From JBECKS01 sp964557005 (GTDB taxonomy: Bacteria; Pseudomonadota; Gammaproteobacteria; Pseudomonadales; JBECKS01): a DNA stretch of 64,000 nt. The DNA lies in assembly GCA_964557005.1 (NCBI GenBank), contig CAZKYI010000001.1, forward strand, positions 448,372-512,371. The letters are read 5' to 3'. The position numbers and the translations under genes are program-made. Position 1 is the first letter of the stretch. Every line of letters begins with the position of its first letter. Under the pieces are notes generated by a model. It had not been told where the DNA came from. It saw nothing but the letters and a program-made list of their open reading frames with translations, and searched no databases. Shown piece after piece: positions 28,666 to 36,777 of the stretch.

Positions 28666-29878
28666 AATAATACTCAATCAAATCCAGTGCCGCTTGCGCA
28701 AAATAGGCACTGCCGATTGGTAAAGCATCTTCGTTAATCACCATTCTTGAATTATGAATGGAATGCGCAGGGCCTTCTATTACGCGCGTGCCCAACAATA
28801 CAAAACAGGCGGGCACGGTTTCTGCGATAAAGGCAAAATCTTCGGTTCCCATCACGGTATCCAGTTGTAGCAGTTTTTCTGCACCGACAATTTTTTGTGC
28901 CGAGTTTCTGCAAATTCTGGTTACGGTTTCGTCATTCATGGTAACGGGTATACTTTCCAGAAATTTCAGATGAATGCTGGTGCTGTGCATGGCGCCGATG
29001 TGTTCACAAATGGCACTGACTTTTTGTTTGAGCATGGTGCGCGTTTCTTCGTTCACACTGCGAATAGTGCCGTACATGGTTGCTTTATCAGCAATGATGT
29101 TGACCGCTGTACCCGCACGAATGGTGCCGATGCTGATAACCGCAGTGTCATGGGGAGACACATTTCTTGAAACAATTTTGTGCACTGCGTTAATCACTTC
29201 TGCTGAAATGGCGATGGCATCAATGCCCAGTTCGGGCGTTGCACCTGCATGGCTGGATTTTCCAATTACCTGAATTTTGAACGCATCTGCCGCAGCCATC
29301 ACCGCTTTTGGGCGAATGCTGATATAACCAGCCGATAAGGTAGGAACCTGATGCAAGCCCAGTGCAGCACTTACGCCATCACATGCGCCTTCCAGTACCA
29401 TGCGTCTTGCTCCCGATAAACCATCGGGATCATCGCCTGCACCTTCTTCCGCTGGCTGAAACAAAAAGCGCACCGTGCCAGTGAAAGCGTGTTCTTTTAA
29501 AAGTTTCACCACGCCCAACACCATGGCGGTATGGCTGTCATGGCCACACGCGTGCATGATGCCAGGATTTTGTGATGCAAAAGGCAGGTTGGTATCTTCC
29601 TGAAGTGGCAGCGCGTCCATATCGGCACGCACAATGATGATGGGCTGTTGCAAGGCTTCCCCAGCGGCAATATTGATTTCCTGTGTACCGCGCTTGCTGA
29701 TTTCTGCAATCACGCCTGTGCGTGCGATATTGCGTCGGTAATGCACTTGCATTTTATCAAGGCAGCTTGCAACGAAATCGGCGGTCTCATGTTCCTGATA
29801 ACTCAACTCAGGGTTTTGGTGAATGTGTCTTCTGATTTTTATGATGTCGTCTTGTATGGCTTGAGCGGCTTTTAGCAT
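28655..29878 (-). CDS. M20 family amidohydrolase/peptidase
   Basis: 407 residues of the M20D amidohydrolase group (hippurate hydrolase, N-acyl-amino-acid hydrolase, IAA-amino-acid hydrolase). The metal-binding motifs are VRADMDALPL, HACGHDSHTAM and FQPAEEG, with the dimerisation domain beginning near KSSHAGATPE. The enzyme removes acyl groups from amino acids or short peptides; the true substrate cannot be deduced. It is transcribed alone on the minus strand and diverges from the phytochelatin-synthase-like gene over 36 bases. Confidence 0.9.
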   Translation of the reverse strand: MLKAAQAIQDDIIKIRRHIHQNPELSYQEHETADFVASCLDKMQVHYRRNIARTGVIAEISKRGTQEINIAAGEALQQPIIIVRADMDALPLQEDTNLPFASQNPGIMHACGHDSHTAMVLGVVKLLKEHAFTGTVRFLFQPAEEGAGDDPDGLSGARRMVLEGACDGVSAALGLHQVPTLSAGYISIRPKAVMAAADAFKIQVIGKSSHAGATPELGIDAIAISAEVINAVHKIVSRNVSPHDTAVISIGTIRAGTAVNIIADKATMYGTIRSVNEETRTMLKQKVSAICEHIGAMHSTSIHLKFLESIPVTMNDETVTRICRNSAQKIVGAEKLLQLDTVMGTEDFAFIAETVPACFVLLGTRVIEGPAHSIHNSRMVINEDALPIGSAYFAQAALDLIEYYSTQ

Positions 29879-29914
29879 AAAATTTGTTGAGCAAATGAAA
29901 ATAGTGAGGTCACC

Positions 29915-30724
29915 ATGATACCCCTGAATAAATCTGTATCTCTACTGCTTTGCTTGGCCAGCCTGTTTTTCTCTGCCTGCGTTTTTGCACTGGATACATC
30001 AACAGATGCCGTGATTCACTGGAGCAGTGAGACAGGGATTGAGCGTTTGAGTCGCAGTGACAATGTCGATTTCTTCAAGCTGGCCAATCATTTTGAATCG
30101 CAAAATAACAAGATTTACTGTGGTGTGGCTTCATCGGTGATTGTGCTGAATGCGCTGCGAGTGCGGCATGGCAGCAAACAAGGGAAAAAGCCAAAGGCTG
30201 ATTCGGTGTTGACCAAGGAAGATCGCCAGTATATTCCTGCCATCTTTAGCCCGTATTTTGAGCGCTACACACAAGACAATATTTTTACACCACAGGCTAA
30301 AAGCAAGCTGGAAATTCTGGGCAAACCACTTAAGCAGGAAGGTGCGAGTGAGGCCAAACGCGATGTGGGTTTACAGCTTGAACAGCTTAAGCAGTTGCTC
30401 GAAGCCCACGATTTAAAAGTGGTGAAACGTGTAGCCAATGAACAAAACAGTTTGGCGCTGTTCAGGCAAGAGGTGAAAGCGAATCTTGCAAGCGCACATG
30501 ATTATGTCTTGGTGAATTACCATCGAAAAACCTTGAAGCAGGAAGGTGGTGGGCATATTTCTCCACTCGGTGCCTACGATGCACAAAGTGATTCTGTGCT
30601 GGTGATGGACGTGAACAGCAACAAGGCAGATTGGGTGTGGGTGTCACTTGCTTTGTTGTATGCCTCAATGGCAACCTTCGACACCGTAGAAAATCGCGGT
30701 TATTTGCTGATTTCAGAAAAATAA
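29915..30724 (+). CDS. phytochelatin-synthase-like cysteine peptidase, exported
   Basis: 269 residues. After a signal peptide (about 1-25, possibly with a weak lipobox around FSAC) comes a single domain resembling phytochelatin synthase (papain-like). The catalytic triad is recognisable: Cys69 in NNKIYCGVASSVIVLNAL, His214 in GGGHISPLGAYD and Asp232 in VLVMDVN. The C-terminal Cys-rich domain of eukaryotic enzymes is missing, as in bacterial homologues, which mainly cleave glycine from glutathione. The GGTCACC before the ATG is a weak ribosome site. The physiological substrate here is unknown; glutathione or a conjugate is likely. Confidence 0.85.
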   Translation: MIPLNKSVSLLLCLASLFFSACVFALDTSTDAVIHWSSETGIERLSRSDNVDFFKLANHFESQNNKIYCGVASSVIVLNALRVRHGSKQGKKPKADSVLTKEDRQYIPAIFSPYFERYTQDNIFTPQAKSKLEILGKPLKQEGASEAKRDVGLQLEQLKQLLEAHDLKVVKRVANEQNSLALFRQEVKANLASAHDYVLVNYHRKTLKQEGGGHISPLGAYDAQSDSVLVMDVNSNKADWVWVSLALLYASMATFDTVENRGYLLISEK

Positions 30725-30764
30725 GACCAAAAAATAAAACTGTTCACTTTATAGAGAAATATCC

Positions 30765-32537
30765 ATGAATTTTAAAAAAGCCTTGGGCGCAGGCCTGCTT
30801 GCCGTTTTTGCTATTTGGGTACTTGTGTTGGTATCACTGGTTATCAATCGCCTTGATGTACTGAGGGTGGCCTGGGATTTGCCAGAATTTACCCATGAAA
30901 TGGGCGAGATAGAAGAACTCATGTTACCCATGCGTGATGGCGTAAAACTGAGAACCTTGCAACAACTGCCGAAAGGTGAAGCTGCTTCGCCAACCATTCT
31001 GATTCGCAATCCTTACGACACCGCAGGCACCGATCTCTTTAATGTGCTGTGCGAATTATTTGTTGCCTATGGCTATAGCTGTATTTATCAGGAAACGCGC
31101 GGGCAGTTGAAATCAGAAGGCGAGTGGGAGCCTTTGGTGAATGAGCCTGCCGATACCAGTGACACGCTTCACTGGATTGCTGCGCAACAATGGAATGACG
31201 GCAATATCGGTATGTGGGGCGTTTCCTATCTTGCGCTCACACAGTGGGCAGGCATTCTCGATTACCCACCCGAATTGAAAACCTTTGTGCCCACCTCAAT
31301 GGGTACCGATTTCCATAAAATCCTGTATGAAAAGGGCAACTTGCGCCTGTTTGTTTCGCTGTGGGTACTGCTCATGCCTGATCGTGGCGTGAATGTCCCG
31401 GGCGTTTTGAATTTCTGGAAAGCCGCCAAACATTTCCCACATCAGGAAATTGATGAGAAATTTGCGGGCAAAAAACTCGATTGGTACAGGGAATGGATTC
31501 GTGACCCCGGGCTGGATGATCCGACCTGGAATCGCGCCGATGCCATCGCAATTCGCGAAGCACCGAAAGCACTGGATATTCCAGTGTTGATTTACGAAGG
31601 CTGGTACGACCCGTTTTTTTCTGCGGAGCTGCAAGACTATCGTAATCTCAAGCAGCGCGAACAAAGCCGCATGGTGATTGGCCCTTGGTCGCATATTCAA
31701 AGAGTTGCCAGCTCTCTCGATTTAAACGTGGGGCACGCGATGGATTTAAGCACAGCAGCCACTCTGGAATGGTTTGATTACCATTTGAAAGGCAAGCAAA
31801 ACGCCGACGCGAGTGGGTATGTTGAAGTATTCGATATTGGCGCAAATGCGTGGCGAAAGTATGAAAGCTGGCCTGCTGCCGAGCCTGAGCTGCTGCGCCT
31901 TGAATTTTCCCGATTCGCTTCTGCCAATAGCTGTGCAGGCGGCTTGCTCACTCACGCGAACGGCAATGCTGAAATAGAGCGAGAACAAATCAGCTACACC
32001 TACAATCCGAAAAATCCGGTGATGTCTCGTGGTGGTGCCAGCTTTCTTGGCCCCTTGAATTTATCGGTTGCACCCGGGGCACTCACACAAAAAGGTAAGT
32101 GTGAGCGCGATGATGTACTGACTTTTATCAGTGAAAAGTTTGAGGAAAATCGCACTATTTCAGGAACAATGCTGGTGAATTTGCTGGTGAGTTCCGATGC
32201 AGAAGACACCGCCTTTACTGCCAAGATTATTGATGTTGCACCCGATGGCACGGCGGTGAATATTCGCGATACGATTTCCACACTGTCCTTCCGTAATCAC
32301 GCACGCAGTGCTTTGTTATATGAGCCAAATTCGCTTGTGGAAGTGGTGCTGGATATGTGGGCGATTGAATGGACGATTAAAGCAGGGCATCGCTTGCGTG
32401 TTGATGTGTCTTCTTCCAACTTTCCTGCGTACAACATTCATGGCAATCGCGCAGGCGCCTGGGCAGAAGTGAGCGAACCAAAAATTGCACAGCAAACTGT
32501 TTATTCGGGTTCTTATGTAGAAGTGCCGGTTTTGTAG
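30765..32537 (+). CDS. CocE/NonD family hydrolase (X-Pro dipeptidyl-peptidase-like)
   Basis: 590 residues: an N-terminal membrane-anchor or signal segment (LLAVFAIWVLVLVSLVI), an alpha/beta-hydrolase domain with nucleophile motif GMWGVSYLAL (Ser), the downstream GWYDPFF and SHIQR segments for the Asp/His, and a C-terminal jelly-roll domain ending in RLRVDVSSSNFPAYN. The family covers cocaine esterase, glutaryl-7-ACA acylase and Xaa-Pro peptidases; the substrate is not predictable. The stop codon lies inside a dispersed repeat whose hairpin follows directly. Confidence 0.85.
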   Translation: MNFKKALGAGLLAVFAIWVLVLVSLVINRLDVLRVAWDLPEFTHEMGEIEELMLPMRDGVKLRTLQQLPKGEAASPTILIRNPYDTAGTDLFNVLCELFVAYGYSCIYQETRGQLKSEGEWEPLVNEPADTSDTLHWIAAQQWNDGNIGMWGVSYLALTQWAGILDYPPELKTFVPTSMGTDFHKILYEKGNLRLFVSLWVLLMPDRGVNVPGVLNFWKAAKHFPHQEIDEKFAGKKLDWYREWIRDPGLDDPTWNRADAIAIREAPKALDIPVLIYEGWYDPFFSAELQDYRNLKQREQSRMVIGPWSHIQRVASSLDLNVGHAMDLSTAATLEWFDYHLKGKQNADASGYVEVFDIGANAWRKYESWPAAEPELLRLEFSRFASANSCAGGLLTHANGNAEIEREQISYTYNPKNPVMSRGGASFLGPLNLSVAPGALTQKGKCERDDVLTFISEKFEENRTISGTMLVNLLVSSDAEDTAFTAKIIDVAPDGTAVNIRDTISTLSFRNHARSALLYEPNSLVEVVLDMWAIEWTIKAGHRLRVDVSSSNFPAYNIHGNRAGAWAEVSEPKIAQQTVYSGSYVEVPVL

Positions 32538-32557
32538 GGGCAAAAGAGTTTTTGCCC
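32538..32557. terminator. GGGCAAAA/TTTTGCCC hairpin after the hydrolase gene
   Basis: Starts right behind the hydrolase stop codon: 8-bp arms 32538-32545 and 32550-32557 with a 4-base loop. The 16-mer TTGTAGGGGCAAAAGA (32532-32547) is repeated at 63443-63458, also just after a stop codon (ppsA). Probably a repeat-derived terminator. Confidence 0.5.
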
Positions 32558-32565
32558 TGTTCTAT

Positions 32566-32626
32566 TAGTAACATTTGTTTTGAATAGTAACATTTTTTAT
32601 GTTACTGTGCATTTTATAGGTTACTA
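32566..32626. promoter_or_regulatory. four-copy TAGTAACAT operator with overall dyad symmetry
   Basis: TAGTAACAT occurs at 32566-32574 and 32585-32593, and inverted near-copies ATGTTACTG (32599-32607) and AGGTTACTA (32618-32626) follow. Start-to-start steps are 19, 14 and 19, and the whole block is symmetric about base 32596. It lies 23 bases before the first codon of a winged-helix protein, which is the likely autoregulator. Confidence 0.65.
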
Positions 32627-32649
32627 TTAGTCAGGCAATAAAAATCAAC

Positions 32650-33678
32650 ATGAAGAACCAACATGTGGCAGAGCTGGAATCCTATTTGGACGATGTAATC
32701 GCATTCAGACCAGATTTTCGTCCACTTGGCTATAGAGCCGATTTTCCAGCTTATCTGAATAACAGCTTCACCTTCCATGAAGGCAAGATTTGGGACAAGA
32801 CTGTGTTGCTCGCCCTCATGAACGAGAGGGCTGAAAAATCCACACCCGCCGCGCTTAAGAAGCAGTGGGACAGCTTGAATAAGCTTCAGCCCAATCTTGT
32901 TCTAATGGCCTTGAAAGACCTCCCTCCCTACGACCGTAAACGTCTCGTGCATTACGGGGTTCCGTTCGTCTCCACCAACAAGCAACTTTTTCTGCCACCA
33001 CTTGGTATTGATATTGCAGAGTATTGGGCGGCGACTGCAAAAGAAAAACCACAAGCACAACTGGGTATCGTGGCACAGGAAATTCTTTTGGGTGCGCTAT
33101 ACGATCCCAAGCGTTTCGCAAATCAAAGAGCCAATACACTGGCAGCCACAATGAACCTTAGCAAGATGCACTTAACAAGGGCGTTAAGGGAACTTGAACA
33201 ATATGAGTGCATACGAATTGAAAAACAGGGACGAGAAAATTACCTGTCACTCACTGGCGACCAAGCTGTAATCTGGAATCGAATTTTTCCTGTGCTCCAA
33301 AATCCCGTTAAAGAAAGGTTATTCTTTTTACCTCACAAAGAATTTCGATACGAATCTGGATTTCGCATCAGCGGCGAACAAGCACTCGCAGAAAAAACCC
33401 ATCTTGTAGAACCCAATCATCAGATTCTTGCTTGTCACATTAAGGAATGGAAAGAACTTCATTTTAAATCGCAATTAAAACAAATTTCGAAACCGGAACC
33501 TGACTGCGTTGAAATCGAACTATGGCGTTATTCTCCCACCAGTGAGGTTATCAACTGGAGCCAGGACGATACCTATGTGGATACGCTTTCGTTACTCATC
33601 TGCTTGCGAGACGAAGAAGACGAGCGTATTCGACAAATGACTGACGAACTGAAAATGGATATATTATGGCTGAGATAA
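32650..33678 (+). CDS. winged-helix protein, probable autoregulator of a nucleotidyltransferase cassette
   Basis: 342 residues, not assigned to a named family. Near residues 159-202 a winged-helix segment is visible (RANTLAATMNLSKMHLTRAL, then ECIRIEKQGRENYLSLTG), like MarR-type or AbiEi-type DNA binders. The N-terminal part and the C-terminal acidic/aromatic region show no known motif. It is preceded by the four-copy operator and overlaps the nucleotidyltransferase gene by 13 bases. That layout, regulator first and nucleotidyltransferase second, is the one of AbiE-type (type IV) toxin-antitoxin and related defence cassettes. Confidence 0.65.
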   Translation: MKNQHVAELESYLDDVIAFRPDFRPLGYRADFPAYLNNSFTFHEGKIWDKTVLLALMNERAEKSTPAALKKQWDSLNKLQPNLVLMALKDLPPYDRKRLVHYGVPFVSTNKQLFLPPLGIDIAEYWAATAKEKPQAQLGIVAQEILLGALYDPKRFANQRANTLAATMNLSKMHLTRALRELEQYECIRIEKQGRENYLSLTGDQAVIWNRIFPVLQNPVKERLFFLPHKEFRYESGFRISGEQALAEKTHLVEPNHQILACHIKEWKELHFKSQLKQISKPEPDCVEIELWRYSPTSEVINWSQDDTYVDTLSLLICLRDEEDERIRQMTDELKMDILWLR

Positions 33679-34436
33679 TTGGATTGGATGTGTTTCGAGA
33701 ACACTTCGTTGGCTTTGAAAACCAATACATTTTGATTGGCGGTGCAGCATGCCATCTTTCCTTTGAAGATGCGGGTATCGACTTCCGCGCAACTAAAGAT
33801 CTGGACATCGTTTTAGTTGCAGAAGCACTGACAAAAGAGTTTGCAGAAAGATTTTGGAAATTTATTGAGGCGGGTGAGTATGAAAACAAAGGAAAAGCGG
33901 AAGGTGAAAAACAGTTTTACCGCTTCACTAACCCAAAACAAAAACACTATCCAAAAATGCTTGAACTACTATCGAGAGACAGCTCATTAAGTAATCTGGC
34001 AGAGGGAAGTCATTTAACGCCTATTCCTGTTGACGAAAGTATTTCGAGTTTGTCGGCCATCTTGCTGGACGAACACTATTACACCTGTGTAAAAAATGGT
34101 CGAATGCAAATTGCCGGAATCAGCATACTGGAACCGCCTTACTTGCTTGTCTTTAAAGCCAAGGCCTGGCTTGATTTAAGGGCTCGAAAAGCGGGTGGAG
34201 CTTTTGTTAAAAGTAATGATATTAACAAGCATAAAAAAGATGTGCTCAAACTCTCTCAGCTTTTAATCAAATCAGAACCACACAAAGTCCATGAATCCAT
34301 CAAAAAAGATTTGGTTGCTTTTTTTGAAGGAATAAAGCGCGATGGAGAAATTAATTTAGAACAACTCAATATTCACGGAACTACACTCGACGAAATAGAG
34401 CAGCTTGTTAAAACCGTATTCGAGATTAACGGCTAA
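33666..34436 (+). CDS. nucleotidyltransferase-fold protein (AbiEii-like toxin candidate)
   Basis: 256 residues. The nucleotidyltransferase core is visible at the N terminus: YILIGGAACHLSFEDAGI supplies the Gly-Gly, and RATKDLDIVL the two metal-binding aspartates (Asp45, Asp47). A later helical half includes LEPPYLLVFKAKAWLDLRARK and a Lys-rich helix KSNDINKHKKDVLKLS, where AbiEii-like proteins hold an R/K-rich helix. Such proteins transfer nucleotides to tRNA or other targets. The 13-base overlap with the upstream regulator suggests a fixed ratio of regulator to toxin. Confidence 0.75.
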   Translation: MAEIIGLDVFREHFVGFENQYILIGGAACHLSFEDAGIDFRATKDLDIVLVAEALTKEFAERFWKFIEAGEYENKGKAEGEKQFYRFTNPKQKHYPKMLELLSRDSSLSNLAEGSHLTPIPVDESISSLSAILLDEHYYTCVKNGRMQIAGISILEPPYLLVFKAKAWLDLRARKAGGAFVKSNDINKHKKDVLKLSQLLIKSEPHKVHESIKKDLVAFFEGIKRDGEINLEQLNIHGTTLDEIEQLVKTVFEING

Positions 34437-34455
34437 CAACGCATTCATATCGGTA
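34435..34455 (+). repeat. 21-base element repeated near the end of the window
   Basis: AACAACGCATTCATATCGGTA here and AACAACGCATTCATGTCGGTA at 63701-63721 differ at one base. Here it begins at the end of the nucleotidyltransferase gene, in the 31-base gap before the HEPN gene. The CTAACAACGCATTCA start is reminiscent of integron attC 5' ends. Confidence 0.6.
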
Positions 34456-34467
34456 AGGATTTCAACC

Positions 34468-35121
34468 ATGCAACTTGATTATCAAACACTAAAACGACGC
34501 CAGCGTAACGAACGTGAACATCACTCTGAATCCATCGCTCTGCGCATCCACCGCGCACTAAGCTGGTTGCACCGCGCCGAACAAAGCGAAGACGATGATG
34601 GTCGCTTTATCTTCCTGTGGATAGCCTTTAACGCCGCCTACGCCAATGAACTGGGTAATAACAACATCAGCGAAGGCCAGCAATTCAACGCCTTTTTGAA
34701 ACGACTGGTGGAACTGGATCAAAACAAACGCCTGCACCATCTCATTTGGCAGCAATACACAGGTGCCATTCGTATCCTGCTCGATAACCACTTTGTCTAC
34801 CAGCCCTTTTGGAACCACCACAACGGCCAGCCCGATTACAATAACTGGCAGGAAAGTTTTAGCCGCGATAAACAAGCTGCACACAAGGCACTGGCTGCTA
34901 ACAACACCGGCAAAGTGCTGGGCATTATCTTCAGCCGCCTGTACACATTGCGTAACCAGTTAGTACACGGTGGTGCTACATGGAACAGCACAGCCAACCG
35001 CGAACAACTGCGTGATGGCAACCGCATACTGGGTGATATAGTGCCAGTGGTAATACAAATCCTGCTGGATAACACACAGGTACACTGGGGTGATGCCTGT
35101 TATCCGGTGGTGAAGCAGTAA
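34468..35121 (+). CDS. HEPN-domain protein (putative RNase, Apea-like)
   Basis: 217 residues, mostly helical. Near residues 157-170 the stretch SRLYTLRNQLVHGG contains the HEPN catalytic signature R-N-x-x-x-H (Arg162, Asn163, His167). The N-terminal half (ALSWLHRAEQ, IFLWIAFNAAYANELG) matches Apea-like HEPN proteins. HEPN proteins cleave RNA and are recurrent in abortive-infection and toxin systems, often paired with nucleotidyltransferases such as the gene just upstream. ATG at 34468 has the ribosome site GGTAAGGA; a longer in-frame start at 34405 lies in the preceding gene. The gap to the preceding gene is 31 bases. Confidence 0.75.
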   Translation: MQLDYQTLKRRQRNEREHHSESIALRIHRALSWLHRAEQSEDDDGRFIFLWIAFNAAYANELGNNNISEGQQFNAFLKRLVELDQNKRLHHLIWQQYTGAIRILLDNHFVYQPFWNHHNGQPDYNNWQESFSRDKQAAHKALAANNTGKVLGIIFSRLYTLRNQLVHGGATWNSTANREQLRDGNRILGDIVPVVIQILLDNTQVHWGDACYPVVKQ

Positions 35122-35132
35122 TTCAATTTAAT

Positions 35133-35170
35133 GCGACACAAGTTGTCGCAGCAATGGTGATACTGGAAGC
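35133..35170 (+). repeat. left inverted repeat flanking the motor operon
   Basis: GCGACACAAGTTGTCGCAGC begins a 38-base element whose reverse complement recurs, with a few mismatches, at 40266-40304. The outer 22 bases match at 20 positions and an inner ATACTG-AAGC block matches at 10 of 11. It also contains its own small palindrome (TGCGACA ... TGTCGCA). It begins 11 bases after the HEPN stop. Confidence 0.65.
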
Positions 35171-35342
35171 ATCTCACTAAAATTAGTCAGTATTGATGCC
35201 GCCAGTTCATGTGTAGTAGCCTTGTTCCTCGAAAGCATGCAGCAAGCAGGCATTTGATAAGAATAAAAAAACAAAAAGCCCGAAAATAAATAAAAAAATC
35301 ACTTTCCATGAAAAAAATGCCAGTTTTTAATACTGCCCAGCC

Positions 35343-35400
35343 AAGCCAGCCAAGCCAGCCAAGCCAGCCAAGCCAGCCAAGCCAGCCAAGCCAGCCAGCC
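35343..35400. repeat. tandem repeat (AAGCCAGCC)x6
   Basis: Six perfect 9-base units AAGCCAGCC at 35343-35396, preceded by CCCAGCC and followed by a partial AGCC. It lies in noncoding DNA about 290 bases before the AAA+ gene. The perfect identity of the units suggests recent slippage. It shares the GCCAGCC core with the CCAG tract at the window end. Confidence 0.9.
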
Positions 35401-35690
35401 TAAAACCCTCTGTACCCTTCAGCGCAACCTGCTGTTTCGGGGCAATCATTTCCCATTGGAATTTCATAGTCCGTCACCACAAGGCTGGTGCTGGAAATCT
35501 CATGCTCCCCCTTTACACCTGTTAGCACTCACTAGTGGCCAGGTGCTTGCTTGCCTGAAGGAATTCCAAAGGAATGAAGATTGATTGCAGAACATACAAA
35601 TACTGCCAGCGATGCTGTTTTTTGTCCGAGTATTGGAAATGCACTTCGTTCTTGAATTAAAAATGATACAGAAGCTAAAGAGGTGGAAAA

Positions 35691-36773
35691 GTGAGTGAAA
35701 ATAAATTGATTGATAAATGGGAAAACGATTTGGAAAAAATGGGCGTTCCTGTTCCCCGTAGTTCCAAAAACCGAGTGCCGCTAGTTCCAGCCGATTTTCC
35801 CGATGAAGATAATACGGCGGCGACAATCCTCAAAAAGGAAGATGCCATGCCTATACCAAAGCCTGAATTGAATGCGAAGCAAGCACGGTTCACACTGAAA
35901 GATATTGTGGTTCCTGCATCTACGCGTAACGAAATTAACGAATCTTTGGTGAAGGTTAGGTTTCATGAATTGATTTATGGCGAGTGGGGCTTTAATGAAA
36001 TTGACCCGTCAGGCAAAGGCTGTGTGCTGAATTTTTATGGCCCACCTGGAACTGGCAAGTCACGCGCGGCAGAAGCATTAGCAGGCGAGTTGCAAATGCC
36101 TTTTTTGAAAGTTGATCTGGCTGAACTCGAAAGCAAATTCATGGGAGAAACAGCTAAAAATTTGAGTGCTATCTTCAAGAGTGCGAGCGAATCTGCTGCT
36201 TTAGTATTTTTTGATGAGGCAGATACTGTACTTGGAAAACGCCTATCCTCGGTGACACAAGGTGTGGATTCGGAAATCAATCACACTCGCTCCACCATGC
36301 TAATAGAGATGGACAACTACAGTGGTGTTTTAGTGTTTGCTAGCAACTTTCCTGAAAACTACGACTCGGCTTTTCGTCGCCGTATTTCGCATCATATCCG
36401 TTTCGACCTGCCTGACTATGAGGCTCGCGTACAGCTTTGGGACTTGCATTTGCCGACAAAAATTCCACTGGAAACAAATGATCGTGCTGCATTACTGAAT
36501 TTACTGGCTGAAAAATCTGAAGGTTTTTCAGGCGGTTATGTACTTCAATCCATGCGCTTGGCATTGCCGATGGCTGTGAACACACAGCAGGTTGAAGAAA
36601 GCAAACTGACACACACGCATTTGCTGCAAGCCATCGAATTGGCTCGGCGTGGAATGAGGGAAGTTGGCAATGGCTCGCAAAGCAAGAGGCTTGAAGATAC
36701 GCGGGAACTGTTTGGTATCCGTCAGGTACAGGAGCCTGCTGATATAGAAATTTTTAATCAATTAGAGGAGTAA
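35691..36773 (+). CDS. VPS4/spastin-like AAA+ ATPase of a motor-associated operon
   Basis: 360 residues. A linker of about 110 residues, rich in Lys, Asp and Pro, precedes one AAA+ module: Walker A GPPGTGKS (117-124), pore-loop region SKFMGET (148-154), Walker B LVFFDEAD (171-178), sensor 1 FASN (Asn219), arginine fingers FRRR (229-231) and a C-terminal helical lid with GGYVLQSM. It resembles classical AAA unfoldases/remodelers rather than helicases or nucleases. The start is GTG with the strong site AAGAGGTGG. It is the first of four overlapping genes and is separated from the second by 4 bases. In this context it may remodel a protein bound to the membrane motor. Confidence 0.88.
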   Translation: MSENKLIDKWENDLEKMGVPVPRSSKNRVPLVPADFPDEDNTAATILKKEDAMPIPKPELNAKQARFTLKDIVVPASTRNEINESLVKVRFHELIYGEWGFNEIDPSGKGCVLNFYGPPGTGKSRAAEALAGELQMPFLKVDLAELESKFMGETAKNLSAIFKSASESAALVFFDEADTVLGKRLSSVTQGVDSEINHTRSTMLIEMDNYSGVLVFASNFPENYDSAFRRRISHHIRFDLPDYEARVQLWDLHLPTKIPLETNDRAALLNLLAEKSEGFSGGYVLQSMRLALPMAVNTQQVEESKLTHTHLLQAIELARRGMREVGNGSQSKRLEDTRELFGIRQVQEPADIEIFNQLEE

Positions 36774-36777
36774 TGAA

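Larger units (their letters stand above)
35122..35690. other. gene-free stretch in front of the motor operon
   Basis: 569 bases without a credible gene. It contains the left inverted repeat (35133-35170), an A-rich low-complexity run (about 35260-35330), the 9-base tandem repeat (35343-35400), an imperfect CACCTG/CAGGTG inverted pair around 35516-35545, and the ribosome site AAGAGGTGG of the AAA+ gene. I see no RNA gene or clear promoter boxes; a weak promoter close to 35650 is possible. Confidence 0.6.

Noticed and set aside
35343..35400. Possible CRISPR array
   Set aside because: The units are 9 bases and contiguous, without spacers, and no cas gene is present.
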